This document shows positions 43,570 through 53,241 of a stretch of DNA of 64,000 nt, piece by piece. The position numbers and the translations under genes are program-made. Position 1 is the first letter of the stretch. Every line of letters begins with the position of its first letter. The DNA is taken from positions 1,550,001 through 1,614,000 of the forward strand of contig NZ_LN907858.1 in the NCBI RefSeq assembly GCF_001460635.1, given 5' to 3'. The notes beneath the pieces are model-generated. The model was not told where the DNA came from. It searched no databases and was given only the letters and a program-made list of their open reading frames with translations. The DNA is from Helicobacter typhlonius (GTDB taxonomy: Bacteria; Campylobacterota; Campylobacteria; Campylobacterales; Helicobacteraceae).

Positions 43570-45058
43570 ATTTTACCATAAAAGAATTTAATAAGCGGCT
43601 AAAACGTGATTTGGTCCCATTTTTGGTGCAAGACAAATTTTACCATAAAAGAATTTAATAAGCGGCTAAAACTTAGCGACAGCTGTCCCATCCTTATCTA
43701 TGATTTTACCATAAAAGAATTTAATAAGCGGCTAAAACGCAAGTATCTCAAGAATATGTATGGTTTTTATTTTACCATAAAAGAATTTAATAAGCGGCTA
43801 AAACCTTGTTAAATTTCTTTCTCGATTTATGTGTATTTTACCATAAAAGAATTTAATAAGCGGCTAAAACTCACGGCAATACGCAATGTTCCTAAATACG
43901 ATTTTACCATAAAAGAATTTAATAAGCGGCTAAAACTTGAACAAATACATCATATACTGATGTTCAATTTTACCATAAAAGAATTTAATAAGCGGCTAAA
44001 ACTTATCCCTGTGTCAGCTGAATGTTTTCGTGATTTTACCATAAAAGAATTTAATAAGCGGCTAAAACGTTACTTATAGAGCCTATGATGAGTTTCAATT
44101 TTACCATAAAAGAATTTAATAAGCGGCTAAAACCTCTGGAGCAAATTATGTTACGCAGTGGAAATTTTACCATAAAAGAATTTAATAAGCGGCTAAAACG
44201 TTTGTGTTGCTCGTTATAAAAGAAAGGCTATTTTACCATAAAAGAATTTAATAAGCGGCTAAAACTTGCCAGTAGAATCAGTGTCATCAGTAGGGATTTT
44301 ACCATAAAAGAATTTAATAAGCGGCTAAAACGTTCGTCCTCGCTTTGCATATTCGCAAGGTATTTTACCATAAAAGAATTTAATAAGCGGCTAAAACGGT
44401 TTGCAGAAAAAAGATTTTCAAAAGGTAAATTTTACCATAAAAGAATTTAATAAGCGGCTAAAACCTCATTGATATGCAGGGTTTAATCAAATCTGATTTT
44501 ACCATAAAAGAATTTAATAAGCGGCTAAAACGTGTCAATGCCACGACTTTTATCGACAAAAATTTTACCATAAAAGAATTTAATAAGCGGCTAAAACTCC
44601 AGACAAAAGATGGTTTTATCGGAATGCATTTTACCATAAAAGAATTTAATAAGCGGCTAAAACTTTCAGCTCCAGAGCCTCAACAGGAAGTGAAATTTTA
44701 CCATAAAAGAATTTAATAAGCGGCTAAAACTCTCCTCCCGATATGCTTACCGCAATTTATATTTTACCATAAAAGAATTTAATAAGCGGCTAAAACCTGC
44801 TTCACAATCTTGCTCACTCACTTCAATTTTACCATAAAAGAATTTAATAAGCGGCTAAAACATCCCGAATGTTGAAACAAAAAAGGTTGAATTTTACCAT
44901 AAAAGAATTTAATAAGCGGCTAAAACTCTCTTTGATACGCTCTACCTGTGTTCGGGATTTTACCATAAAAGAATTTAATAAGCGGCTAAAACTCTCTTTG
45001 ATACGCTCTACCTGTGTTCGGGATTTTACCATAAAAGAATTTAATAAGCGGCTAAAAC
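43570..45058 (-). CRISPR. Type II-C CRISPR array, 23 repeats and 22 spacers
   Basis: A 36-base repeat (plus strand begins ATTTTACCATAAAAG and ends AAGCGGCTAAAAC) occurs 23 times with spacers of 29-31 bases. The crRNA strand is the minus strand, judged from the GTTTTAG end and the tracrRNA anti-repeat. On that strand each repeat ends TATGGTAAAAT, an extended -10-like sequence, so each spacer may have its own promoter, as in Neisseria and Campylobacter II-C systems. The last two spacers on the right are identical. Apparent ORFs inside it are repeat artefacts. Confidence 0.97.
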
Positions 45059-45144
45059 TAATACTTTGATATGTTGAGCATTAACAAGATTGCCATATCA
45101 TTATTATGATTTCATACATTTGATACCAAAATAAAGGAGGAGCA

Positions 45145-45570
45145 ATGAAAGCAAAAGTTATGAGTTTAGCACTGATGTTAGCCTTATCTAGCACGCTCTT
45201 TGCTACACCGCCGGTCCCTACAAAGCCACAGCCACATATCAAGGGCGTTTTACCAGAGGTTTTTAACAATGCGAGTTTTGATAAAAAAAGAGAGGCTTTA
45301 AAAGCAGATTTCAAGGAAAGGGAAGCCATTGATAAGAAAAGAGAGGAATTAAGAGGCAAAATCAAAGCACTAGAGCTAGAGAAAAAAATCCTAGAAATCA
45401 ACTTGCAAGAGGCAAAGGCAACAAGAGATGATACTAAAATTAACGCGACTTTAGCTCAAATCGTGCAACAAGAAGCAAAGATTTCACAAGAAAAGGCTAA
45501 AGAAAAGCAAATTATCGCCGAAATGGAACAAAGCGCAATTAGTAAGATTAACAAGATTTTAGGATATTAA
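45145..45570 (+). CDS. Exported coiled-coil protein
   Basis: 141 residues. A signal peptide (MKAKVMSLALMLALSSTLFA, cut after Ala20) precedes a Pro-rich segment and one long charged coiled coil (residues 45-130). It has SD AAAGGAGGAG. It is probably a periplasmic protein; the Spy/CpxP-like metal or stress chaperones have comparable helical plans, but I cannot assign it. Its stop lies ten bases before the damaged start of the MFS gene, so the two were probably an operon. Confidence 0.72.
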   Translation: MKAKVMSLALMLALSSTLFATPPVPTKPQPHIKGVLPEVFNNASFDKKREALKADFKEREAIDKKREELRGKIKALELEKKILEINLQEAKATRDDTKINATLAQIVQQEAKISQEKAKEKQIIAEMEQSAISKINKILGY

Positions 45571-45579
45571 GGAGATTCT

Positions 45580-46794
45580 ATCAATCCGCACAATGCACTT
45601 GCTTGGCTGAATTTCTTTATCGCCGATGTGCGAGATGGTTTAGGTCCCTATTTGGGTGTGTTTTTGAAACAACACAACTTTATGGAATCCCAAATCGGGC
45701 TTATCTCCACAATTGCCTCCCTTTGTGCATTACTTTTTGCAATCCCCTTAGGGATTTTCATAGACAAGACATCGCACAAAAAAGCCCTGATAGCCTTTTG
45801 TATCCTCGCCATAGTCTTTGCGACTTTGGCAAATTACTTCTACCCACATTTTGGCTTTACGCTTTTAGCCCAAATGAGTGTAGCTCTGTGCGGAGTGTGC
45901 CTTGCTCCCGCATTTGCAGCCCTCACACTTGGAATCGTGGGACTATCTGATTATAGCAGACAAGTGAGCCTCAATGAAGCCTATAAACACGCAGGAACAG
46001 CCTTTAGCGCATTGCTTAGTCTTGGATTCGCATTTTATTATGGAATCGGTGCGATTTTTGTGATTACCGCGCTTATGGGCGTATTCTCACTTTTGTTTCT
46101 TAGCCTTATACGCAGTAGTAGCATTAATCATAAAGTCGCAAGGGGGCAAGAGGACGACACGAGTATATCTCTATGGGAAGCCTTAAGCGATAAATCCGTG
46201 CTTATCTTGGGTGCGGCGATGTTTTGCTTTCATTTGAGTAATGCGTATATGCTCCCCTTGCTTAGTCAAAGGGCGCACACGCTTGGCATTGATTCTAGCG
46301 GGGCATATGCAGCTGCGACAATCCTTATTGCTCAAAGCACAATGATTGCGGTTTCGCTCGTGTGTATGAAGATTCTCACGCGTCCTCATTCTCTTGCAGT
46401 TGCTCCCCGCTTTTCTCAAGTTTATTTTATCCTAATGGCTCTTTGCTTTGTTGCTCTTATTGTGCGCGGGGGCATAGCAGCGCATTTTGAAAATCTTATC
46501 GGAATGGTCGCTACACAGATTCTTGATGGCATTGGAGCCGGGATTACAGGCGTGATTTTACCTGTTTTAGTAGCGATAATGTTGCGCGGAAGCGGACATA
46601 TCAATGCTGCCCTTGCCTGTGTGATGACTCTTGGCAGCATAGGCGCAGCACTAAGCGGGAGTTTGGGAGGATTTATAGCGCAATATTATGGATATTTTTA
46701 TGCGTATATCGCCCTCTCTTGTGTTGCCTTTGCGGGATTGCTGCTTTGGATTGTCTCTTTTAAAATCTTAGAGACACAAAGGCGGTGGGGTTAG
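45580..46794 (+). CDS. MFS transporter with an ATC in place of the start codon
   Basis: The conserved N-terminus (NPHNALAWLNFFIADVRDGL) reads in frame from 45583. GGAG at 45571-45574 is correctly spaced for a start at 45580, but that codon is ATC. The next possible start is a GTG at 45628, which cuts into TM1 and lacks a ribosome site. Twelve hydrophobic segments are present, with GIFIDKTSHKKAL matching the MFS loop 2-3 motif. It is probably a drug or metabolite exporter of unknown substrate. Expression may be low or lost. Confidence 0.8.
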   Translation: MNPHNALAWLNFFIADVRDGLGPYLGVFLKQHNFMESQIGLISTIASLCALLFAIPLGIFIDKTSHKKALIAFCILAIVFATLANYFYPHFGFTLLAQMSVALCGVCLAPAFAALTLGIVGLSDYSRQVSLNEAYKHAGTAFSALLSLGFAFYYGIGAIFVITALMGVFSLLFLSLIRSSSINHKVARGQEDDTSISLWEALSDKSVLILGAAMFCFHLSNAYMLPLLSQRAHTLGIDSSGAYAAATILIAQSTMIAVSLVCMKILTRPHSLAVAPRFSQVYFILMALCFVALIVRGGIAAHFENLIGMVATQILDGIGAGITGVILPVLVAIMLRGSGHINAALACVMTLGSIGAALSGSLGGFIAQYYGYFYAYIALSCVAFAGLLLWIVSFKILETQRRWG

Positions 46795-46837
46795 GTGGAT
46801 AAAGCAAACTAAAACGCAAGATTATACCTAATTTCCC

Positions 46838-47776
46838 CTAATAATTCGTCCAAGAAAATGCACTTTTATTCGTATCAAGCTCTTTAAGAATCCGCATATC
46901 CTGCGCACTTAAAGAAAAATCAAAGACATTAAGATTTTCTTGCATTCTTGCTCTTTTAGAAGTTTTTGGTATGACAGAGATTCCTTGTTCAATCAAAAAT
47001 CGTAAAACCACCTGCGCGGGTGTTTTGTTGTATTTTTGTGCTATGTTTTTCAGTGTGGGATTTTCTAAAATTGAACCTTTCCCCGCGATAAAAGGACTCC
47101 AGCTTTGCAACAAAGTTTTTTTGCTCTTCATCGCCCCTCTTAAGGGCTTTTGTTGGAGGAGTAAATGTGTCTCGCACTGATTAATCGCAGGAATCACCTC
47201 ACAAGATTTCACAAACTCACTATACGCCTTCGCACCAAAGTTTGAAATACCTATGCTCTTTAAAATACCTTGCTTATAAAAGCTCTCCATTGCTCTATAC
47301 ATCGCCTTAGATTGAGAGTATGGCATATGGATAAGCAAAGAATCAATATAATCAAGCCCTAAAGTTTTTAAGGATTTTTCAATGGATTTTTTTGCTAAAT
47401 CCTCGCTACTTGATTCTAAAAGCTTAGTTTGGATAAAAAACTCCTCACGTTTGATTCCGCCTTTTACTGCCGCATTTATCGCTGCTCCAAGCTCGGCTTC
47501 ATTATTATACATCTGTGCGCTATCAAAGAGCCGATAACCCACCTCTATGGCTTCGCTCATCGCCTTTTGCCCTGCTTTACCCGTAAGCGAATAAGTGCCA
47601 AGCCCAAGAATGGGCATTTTAACGCCATTATTGAGGGTGAGAGTTTGCATTTTTGCTCCTTTTTTGGAAATTTGTTTCAAATCTTGTGCGAAAAGTGGAT
47701 AAGGTATATAAGCCCCGAGTGTCGCTACTCCTGTGAATTGTGCTAGATTCTTTAAAAAGTCCCTACGATTTGTCAT
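46838..47776 (-). CDS. Tat-signal aldo/keto reductase
   Basis: 312 residues. A twin-arginine leader (NRRDFLKNLAQFTGVATLGA) precedes an aldo/keto reductase barrel with DSAQMYNNE (catalytic Asp, Tyr), FIQTKL (Lys), LLIHMPY (His) and SIGISNFG. NADPH-dependent carbonyl reduction is expected; an exported form is unusual and may fold with cofactor before export. The strong SD (GGAGG) is positioned for an ATG at 47789 that begins an eight-codon frame overlapping this start, so translation may be coupled to a short leader or weak. Confidence 0.87.
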   Translation of the reverse strand: MTNRRDFLKNLAQFTGVATLGAYIPYPLFAQDLKQISKKGAKMQTLTLNNGVKMPILGLGTYSLTGKAGQKAMSEAIEVGYRLFDSAQMYNNEAELGAAINAAVKGGIKREEFFIQTKLLESSSEDLAKKSIEKSLKTLGLDYIDSLLIHMPYSQSKAMYRAMESFYKQGILKSIGISNFGAKAYSEFVKSCEVIPAINQCETHLLLQQKPLRGAMKSKKTLLQSWSPFIAGKGSILENPTLKNIAQKYNKTPAQVVLRFLIEQGISVIPKTSKRARMQENLNVFDFSLSAQDMRILKELDTNKSAFSWTNY

Positions 47777-47984
47777 TATACGATTTCATAGAATCCTCCT
47801 TGTTTGTAAAATAGATTGTGTAATTATACAGCCTGATACTAAGTATTTGTCAAGGGGTGAAAGAAAATATATTAAAAATTATGAAGCAAGTATTGCGCTA
47901 CTAATCTAGCTAAAAGCCAAGTAAATATAAACCTCGTAGTTCTTTAGCTCCAAGCGAAGCTAAAGATTTCAAGCTACCTAAAAT

Positions 47985-48299
47985 TTATGATAGTGCCCTT
48001 AATCCCACGACAGAGATAATAATAAGTGCGATGAAAAAGAGTTTTTTTGCATTTTTGCTTTCTTTAAAAAACACCACGCCCACAAGCACGCCTCCAGCTG
48101 CGCCGATGCCTGTCCATATCGCATAGGCTGTCGCCATTGCAATGCCCTGCATAGCCATTGATAGCAGAGCAAAGCTTAGCATAAACTGCACCAAAAGCCC
48201 AAGCAAAAAGATTTTTCGCCCACTTAGGGAGTATTTTTTCATCGTAATTACGCCTATGATTTCCATACAACCAGCCATTATGAGATACACCCAGCTCAT
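47985..48299 (-). CDS. SMR-family exporter subunit
   Basis: 104 residues, four membrane helices, with the SMR opening MSWVYLIMAGCMEIIGVITMKKYS containing the conserved membrane Glu (shown split by function, Glu13). The ATG overlaps the stop of the upstream SMR gene (ATGA) behind AAGGAGG. Paired SMR genes make heterodimeric exporters such as YkkCD/EbrAB; guanidinium or quaternary amine export is typical of the family. Confidence 0.88.
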   Translation of the reverse strand: MSWVYLIMAGCMEIIGVITMKKYSLSGRKIFLLGLLVQFMLSFALLSMAMQGIAMATAYAIWTGIGAAGGVLVGVVFFKESKNAKKLFFIALIIISVVGLRALS

Positions 48300-48727
48300 T
48301 TTGCCTCCTTGATAGAATCTTGCACGATTTCATCAATTCCCAAATCGTGTGAGAGCGTTTCTGCGAGTTTTTCGCCTTGAGTTTCCTCTGTCTTATCTGC
48401 TGAAAGCTTTAGCCCCACCACGCCAAGAAGTAAGGTCGCGATAAAGAGGATTTTAAGAAGTGAGAAAGGCTCACCAAAGATAAGGATTTCAGCAAGTGTA
48501 ATGCCCGCTGTGCCAATGCCCACAAACACGCTATAAGCAATACCAATCTCTAAGACTTTTATCGCTAGAATCATACTTACAGAGGATATGAGAATCCCGA
48601 TTCCTGTGAGTGTGTAAAAAAAGAGATTATCGGAATATTTTAACCCACTCGCCCAAAAGCATTCTACAATGCCACCAAAAAGCACCAATCCCCACGCGAG
48701 ATTGTGGGTAAGTTTGATATTTTTCAT
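48296..48727 (-). CDS. SMR-family exporter subunit with cytoplasmic tail
   Basis: 143 residues from the ATG at 48727 (SD AAAGG); an ATG 27 bases upstream lacks a site. Four membrane helices begin with LAWGLVLFGGIVECFWASGLK, containing the conserved Glu. Unlike the partner it has an extra ~40-residue acidic C-terminal tail (DKTEETQGEKLAETLSHD), which may fix the orientation of the heterodimer. It is first in a two-gene operon. Confidence 0.88.
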   Translation of the reverse strand: MKNIKLTHNLAWGLVLFGGIVECFWASGLKYSDNLFFYTLTGIGILISSVSMILAIKVLEIGIAYSVFVGIGTAGITLAEILIFGEPFSLLKILFIATLLLGVVGLKLSADKTEETQGEKLAETLSHDLGIDEIVQDSIKEAK

Positions 48728-49036
48728 TTGTTTCCTTTGTTTTGTTTTATACATTTTATGGGTTCAAAAAGCCAAAGCCCATAAATGTAATTAGAATTTA
48801 TGTAATGATGTGATGTGTAAAGGTGAGAAGCAGAGCTTTAAAGTGAGGAGATAGAGAAAAAATAGATGAGAAACGCAAACGATTGATAGCCTTGGTCCCA
48901 AAACATTGCCTATCCCTCCATTTTAAGAATCTTAAATTTGTGGCATTATAGCATAAAAGCTATATCTCTTGCACTGCCAAGCACAACACTTGTGTATTTA
49001 ATAGTTTGCAAAAAAGTTTAAGAAATTTATCTTTAT
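48728..49036. other. Leader of the SMR operon and dinB 3' flank
   Basis: About 310 bases without a gene. A hairpin with arms ACATTTTATGGG/CCCATAAATGT (one-base bulge) lies at 48751-48788 in the presumed leader of the SMR genes. I looked for guanidine riboswitch consensus sequences and saw none. Confidence 0.4.
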
Positions 49037-49549
49037 CTACCCTAACATTCCATTAAAGTCATTTTCAATTTTGAGTATATCTAGTGCGGCGGCAATTTGT
49101 CCGCGATGATGTGTAGCGTGGTTTAAAAGTGCGAGGATAAAAAATCCACGAGATTTTTTAAACTCTACACCCGGAAAGCTAAGTGTGGCAATGCTTTCAA
49201 AATCCTCAATGGATTCTATCAACGCGATGATTTTGCTATCTACCTTGCTTCGCAATGCCTCAAATGCCGATATGTCCTCATAAATTGCACTTTGCAATCT
49301 CTGTTTAGATGTTACAGAGGCGAAAATCTCCTCTACGCCCTCCAGCTTTTTGGGCGCAAACGCACCAAAAGCCCCCAAAACAATGCCAATATCACCACAG
49401 AGGATATGCTCCGCTGTTTGCATCACACTGCCATAATACAACCCACAATCCTTATACAACACTTCCTTTGGGCATTTCTTAAAAGTCGCAAACATATTTG
49501 TATTTGCAAGCTGATTGTATTGCGCCTGAAGCAACAAAGTCTTTTTCAT
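49037..49549 (-). CDS. DinB-family protein
   Basis: 170 residues from the ATG at 49549, preceded by GGGAGAG; a longer frame from 49609 has no site. It is a four-helix bundle of the DinB/YfiT type with the three expected metal-binding histidines in MQTAEHILCG and LLNHATHHRGQ. Members are metal-dependent enzymes, some thiol transferases, many unknown. The last 86 bases are duplicated in degenerate form next to cas9. Confidence 0.85.
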   Translation of the reverse strand: MKKTLLLQAQYNQLANTNMFATFKKCPKEVLYKDCGLYYGSVMQTAEHILCGDIGIVLGAFGAFAPKKLEGVEEIFASVTSKQRLQSAIYEDISAFEALRSKVDSKIIALIESIEDFESIATLSFPGVEFKKSRGFFILALLNHATHHRGQIAAALDILKIENDFNGMLG

Positions 49550-49821
49550 TTTCTCTCCCTTTTGTGTAAAATCTGCGCCATTATACCACTTTAAGATTCT
49601 ATATTTCAATGAGGCTTATTCTTTGGCACATTTTAAGCTCTTTGGAAGAGAGTAGCTTGATAAGCGCAGCGGCATAAGTGCTATAAGACACTTTGCTTTC
49701 GCCCTTTGCATTGAGCTTAAACTCTCTTCGCCAAGTAGAATCCTATCTCAAGGAAGTAGCAACTTATTGCCTTTACTCACAAGTTTTTGATAGAATCTGC
49801 TCAAAAACTCAAGGAGAGAGT

Positions 49822-50454
49822 ATGCTCAATGTCATTTTTGATATGGACGGCACACTCATTGATAGCGAAGATTGTATTTGTGCGGCGATTAATGAAATAC
49901 GCGCAGATAAGAATCTGCCACCGCTAGAGTATGACTATATCAAACGCGTAACGCACACACCGGGTTTGGGTTGTGCAAAAATCTTTTATCATATCGATGA
50001 TTTCCCCCACCCAAGCTATAAAATGGGGTTTGAGGATTATTTTAGCAGACATTACGAACAAGATGCGCGGCTCTTTGAGAATGTAGAGTGGCTTTTGAAT
50101 GAATGTAAGAAAAATGGCTATTTTTTAGCTATTGCCTCAAATGCCCCACAAGAAAGTCTTTGTCCTATTTTAAAGCGACATAATATTTTGCATTTTTTTG
50201 ACGAAGTGCTAGGCGCACAACAAAATTTAGAATCCAAGCCAAGTGCAATGATGATAGAGAGAATCTTGCAACGCGCCCCTGTGCGTAAAAGTGCGTTTGT
50301 AGGTAATGGCACAAAAGATAGAGGTGCGGCACAAAATGCGAAGATTCCATATTTTCACGCAAAATGGGGCATAGAAAAAGATAATCTTAAGGAAGATGAA
50401 TTTAACAATGCTAAAGATTTGTTTGCACAATTGCAAGAATTAGCAATGGCATAA
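49822..50454 (+). CDS. HAD-superfamily phosphatase
   Basis: 210 residues from the ATG at 49822 (SD AAGGAGAG); the frame opens upstream at 49693 without a site. It has motif I IFDMDGTLIDSE, motif II AIASNAP, the motif III Lys in ESKPSAMMIER, and motif IV-like FVGNGTKDRGAAQ. It resembles phosphoglycolate phosphatase/Gph-type hydrolases. In motif IV the usual DS/D is GTKDRG, a mild departure. Substrate unknown. Confidence 0.85.
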   Translation: MLNVIFDMDGTLIDSEDCICAAINEIRADKNLPPLEYDYIKRVTHTPGLGCAKIFYHIDDFPHPSYKMGFEDYFSRHYEQDARLFENVEWLLNECKKNGYFLAIASNAPQESLCPILKRHNILHFFDEVLGAQQNLESKPSAMMIERILQRAPVRKSAFVGNGTKDRGAAQNAKIPYFHAKWGIEKDNLKEDEFNNAKDLFAQLQELAMA

Positions 50455-50585
50455 ATGATAAATCTTTCATATAAATTATATGCGCTAATAGCATAGGGCA
50501 ACAAAATAAGCGAGTTTCAACCAATGCCTTTTGATTCTAAAGCCTCACAATCATCAAAGATTTAAAAAAAGCAAAACTCCATATC

Positions 50586-50813
50586 CTAAAAAATATGCTT
50601 TGTAACAAGTTGTGCGTTTGCAAAGAGTGAGAGTGTGAATCCTGTAATATCAAGGCTCACAAATATCACAAATAAAAGCTGATTAAAGTTTGAGCGCGTC
50701 AGCAAAAAAAGACTAAGCGGAAATAATATAAGCCCCAATCCTAAAAAAAACCACCCAAGCGCACAACATAGCACAGCAAGGTAAAAAATATTGTGGTTAT
50801 TATGCGGATTCAT
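50586..50813 (-). CDS. Small membrane protein after lon
   Basis: 75 residues with two hydrophobic segments (FYLAVLCCALGWFFLGLGLI and LLFVIFVSLDITGFTLSLFA). The start lies one base after the lon stop, so it is probably the last gene of that operon. No family recognised. Confidence 0.65.
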   Translation of the reverse strand: MNPHNNHNIFYLAVLCCALGWFFLGLGLILFPLSLFLLTRSNFNQLLFVIFVSLDITGFTLSLFANAQLVTKHIF

Positions 50814-50814
50814 A

Positions 50815-53232
50815 TCATTTCACAAGCACGCGTTCAAGCACTTCTTTAATATCGCTTACGCCGATAATCTCTAGCTTATCAAGCACTTCTTTTGGAATAT
50901 CCTTCAAATCACGCTCATAGTTTTTTTGCGGAATAAGCGCAGTTTTTATCCCTGCCTTATGCGCAGCGATAAGTTTTTCGCGTAATCCACCAATAGCAAG
51001 GACATTCCCGCGCAATGTGAGTTCGCCTGTCATTGCAATATGTGCGTAAATTTTAGAATCTGTGAGAATAGAGGCAATCACACACGCCATAGCAATCCCC
51101 GCACTCGGTCCGTCCTTTGGTGTCGCGCCTTCAGGCACGTGCAGATGAATATCATAGAGCTGATAAATAGGATTTTTGTGAGTTTCTTTAGGCTTTAGAA
51201 TCTTCTTATCAAGTAACATTTTTACCACAGAATGCGCTATGTGCGCGGATTCTTTCATCACATCACCCAAACTTCCTGTGAGCGTAAGCGCACCCTTGCC
51301 CCTAATCTTTAACGCCTCAATTTTTAGCACATCGCCGCCCACACTCGTCCAAGCAAGTCCATTGACAACACCGATTGTGTTTTTCTTATCTGCTGGGGAA
51401 ATTTCAAACACGATTTTATCCAAAAACTCACCCACATTGTGCGGTGTGATAACTACATTTTTTTTGCCCTTTAAAATCAAAGTCGCGCCTTTACGCATAA
51501 TCTGTGCGATTTTATGTCTTAGGCTTCGCACCCCTGCTTCGCGCGTGTAAGATTCTATAATAGTCTTAAGCGCGGGAGTGGTGATTTTTAGCTCATCTTG
51601 ACTTAAGCCGTGTTTTTGTAACTCCTGCGGGATAAGATATTTCTTTGCAATCTCACATTTTTCTTGCGGGGTATAAGAGGAGATAGAAATAAACTCCATT
51701 CTATCACGCAAAGGTGCTGGAATTGTGCTAATATCATTTGCAGTAGCGATAAAAATCACCTGCGACAAGTCAATGTCAAAATTTGTATAATAATCTCTAA
51801 AGGCGTGATTTTGCTCCGGGTCTAGAATCTCAAGCAACACGCTCGTGGGGTCGCCTCGATAGCTCCTGCCGACTTTATCAATCTCATCAAGCACCACCAC
51901 AGGATTCATTTCTTTTGCCTCAATCAGTCCTTGCGTAATGCGTCCGGGCATTGCGCCGATGTAGGTGCGGCGATGTCCGCGCAATTCATTCACATCTTCT
52001 AGTCCACCGAGAGCAATACGCACGAGTTGGCGTTTAATAGCTTTTGCAATAGAGTTTGCAAGGCTTGTTTTCCCCACACCCGGTGGTCCATAGAAACACA
52101 AAATTGTGCCTTTTTCTTGCTTGTTTTCATTTTTTGGCTGAATCTTTGTGTCTTTTTTGCCCTCTTGTTCTTTGCGCGCTTGTTCTTCTCTCTGTGCCAC
52201 AAGCTCTTTTACTGCAAAATACTCCACAATACGTTCTTTTGGCTTCTCCAATGAATAATGGTCTGTATCAAGCTGTTTGGCGACTTTTTGAATAGAAAGC
52301 TTTTGTTTTGCGTATTTGCCAAATGGTATCTCAAGCACCCATTCGATGTAGTTTTGCAAAATATTCGCATCGCCGCTATCTTGGTGCATACGAGAGAGAC
52401 GTTTAATCTGCTTTTGCACCTCTTTATAGGCATTCTCATTCATATAAGGCTTTAGGGCGTTAAGCTTTTGCTCATATTGCTCCATTTCCTCATCACGCAT
52501 ATTTTCTGTGCCAAGCTCCTTTTGAATCTGCTTGAGCTGCTCTTTGAGGAAATATTCCTTATTGACTTGCTCCATTTTATTATGTACTTTGCTTTTAATC
52601 TCTTTTTGCAATCTTTGGGCTTGTGTCTCCTCAATCACAATTTCAATAAGACCCAACACTCGCTCTTCTACATCATCTTTAGCAAAAATATCATAAGCTT
52701 GTTTTTTAGATAATCGCATAGCTGAAGCAACAAAATCCACAATACGATTTGGCTCATCATTATTTTCTATAGTCTTAAGAAAATCAGGCGAGAAACGTCC
52801 ATCAAGATTAGCCAAATGCAAGATTTTTTCGTGCAGCACCTGTAAAAGTGCATTCATTTTATTACTTTCATATTCTCTGTATGAGAATATATCAACCTCC
52901 ACCTGCAAGGAATCTGTAGCAGAGTGGAGCACAGATAGAATCTTGCCACGATACAAACCCTTAAAAAGTAGCTTGACGCGCCCTTCTGGCAATGCCACCT
53001 CACGCATAATGCTCCCAATCACACCCACATTATGAAATGGAAACTCCCCTTTGTCGTCCTCATTTTCAAACCCAATAAAAATAAGCCCATTTCTCTCTGT
53101 TGCTTTATGCGCCGCCTTTATATGTTCTTCATTGCTAATAAAAAGCGGGGCTATCATAAAAGGATATATCAGCTCATCTTCTGTAATGATGGGCATAGTC
53201 ATTGGAAAATCACTCGATTCTAAAGTATTCAT
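50815..53232 (-). CDS. lon: ATP-dependent protease Lon
   Basis: 805 residues. N-terminal LON domain (IAPLFISNEEHIKAA), a coiled-coil middle, AAA+ module with Walker A YGPPGVGKTSLA and Walker B PVVVLDEIDKVG, and a C-terminal protease domain with the catalytic Ser in PKDGPSAGIAMA and Lys in LREKLIAAHKAG. It degrades misfolded and regulatory proteins in the cytoplasm. SD GGAG lies upstream of the ATG. It follows bamD on the minus strand. Confidence 0.97.
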   Translation of the reverse strand: MNTLESSDFPMTMPIITEDELIYPFMIAPLFISNEEHIKAAHKATERNGLIFIGFENEDDKGEFPFHNVGVIGSIMREVALPEGRVKLLFKGLYRGKILSVLHSATDSLQVEVDIFSYREYESNKMNALLQVLHEKILHLANLDGRFSPDFLKTIENNDEPNRIVDFVASAMRLSKKQAYDIFAKDDVEERVLGLIEIVIEETQAQRLQKEIKSKVHNKMEQVNKEYFLKEQLKQIQKELGTENMRDEEMEQYEQKLNALKPYMNENAYKEVQKQIKRLSRMHQDSGDANILQNYIEWVLEIPFGKYAKQKLSIQKVAKQLDTDHYSLEKPKERIVEYFAVKELVAQREEQARKEQEGKKDTKIQPKNENKQEKGTILCFYGPPGVGKTSLANSIAKAIKRQLVRIALGGLEDVNELRGHRRTYIGAMPGRITQGLIEAKEMNPVVVLDEIDKVGRSYRGDPTSVLLEILDPEQNHAFRDYYTNFDIDLSQVIFIATANDISTIPAPLRDRMEFISISSYTPQEKCEIAKKYLIPQELQKHGLSQDELKITTPALKTIIESYTREAGVRSLRHKIAQIMRKGATLILKGKKNVVITPHNVGEFLDKIVFEISPADKKNTIGVVNGLAWTSVGGDVLKIEALKIRGKGALTLTGSLGDVMKESAHIAHSVVKMLLDKKILKPKETHKNPIYQLYDIHLHVPEGATPKDGPSAGIAMACVIASILTDSKIYAHIAMTGELTLRGNVLAIGGLREKLIAAHKAGIKTALIPQKNYERDLKDIPKEVLDKLEIIGVSDIKEVLERVLVK

Positions 53233-53241
53233 TTGCTTCTC

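Noticed and set aside
43606-45069. Plus- and minus-strand ORFs of repeated FTIKEFNKRLK units
   Set aside because: They are the CRISPR repeat read as protein. Spacers of near 30 bases keep the frame open by chance.
45603-45950. 115-residue plus-strand frame over the start of the MFS gene
   Set aside because: It is an alternative-frame shadow of the transporter, Cys/Arg-rich, with no ribosome site and no sign of a folded product, unlike the overprinted frame at 9937.
48728-49036. Guanidine riboswitch before the SMR pair
   Set aside because: SMR pairs are often under guanidine riboswitches, so I looked, but found only a simple hairpin and none of the conserved motifs of classes I-III that I know.
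52056-52295. Plus-strand frames opposite lon
   Set aside because: Hydrophobic antisense frames of a conserved gene with no SD; typical shadows.
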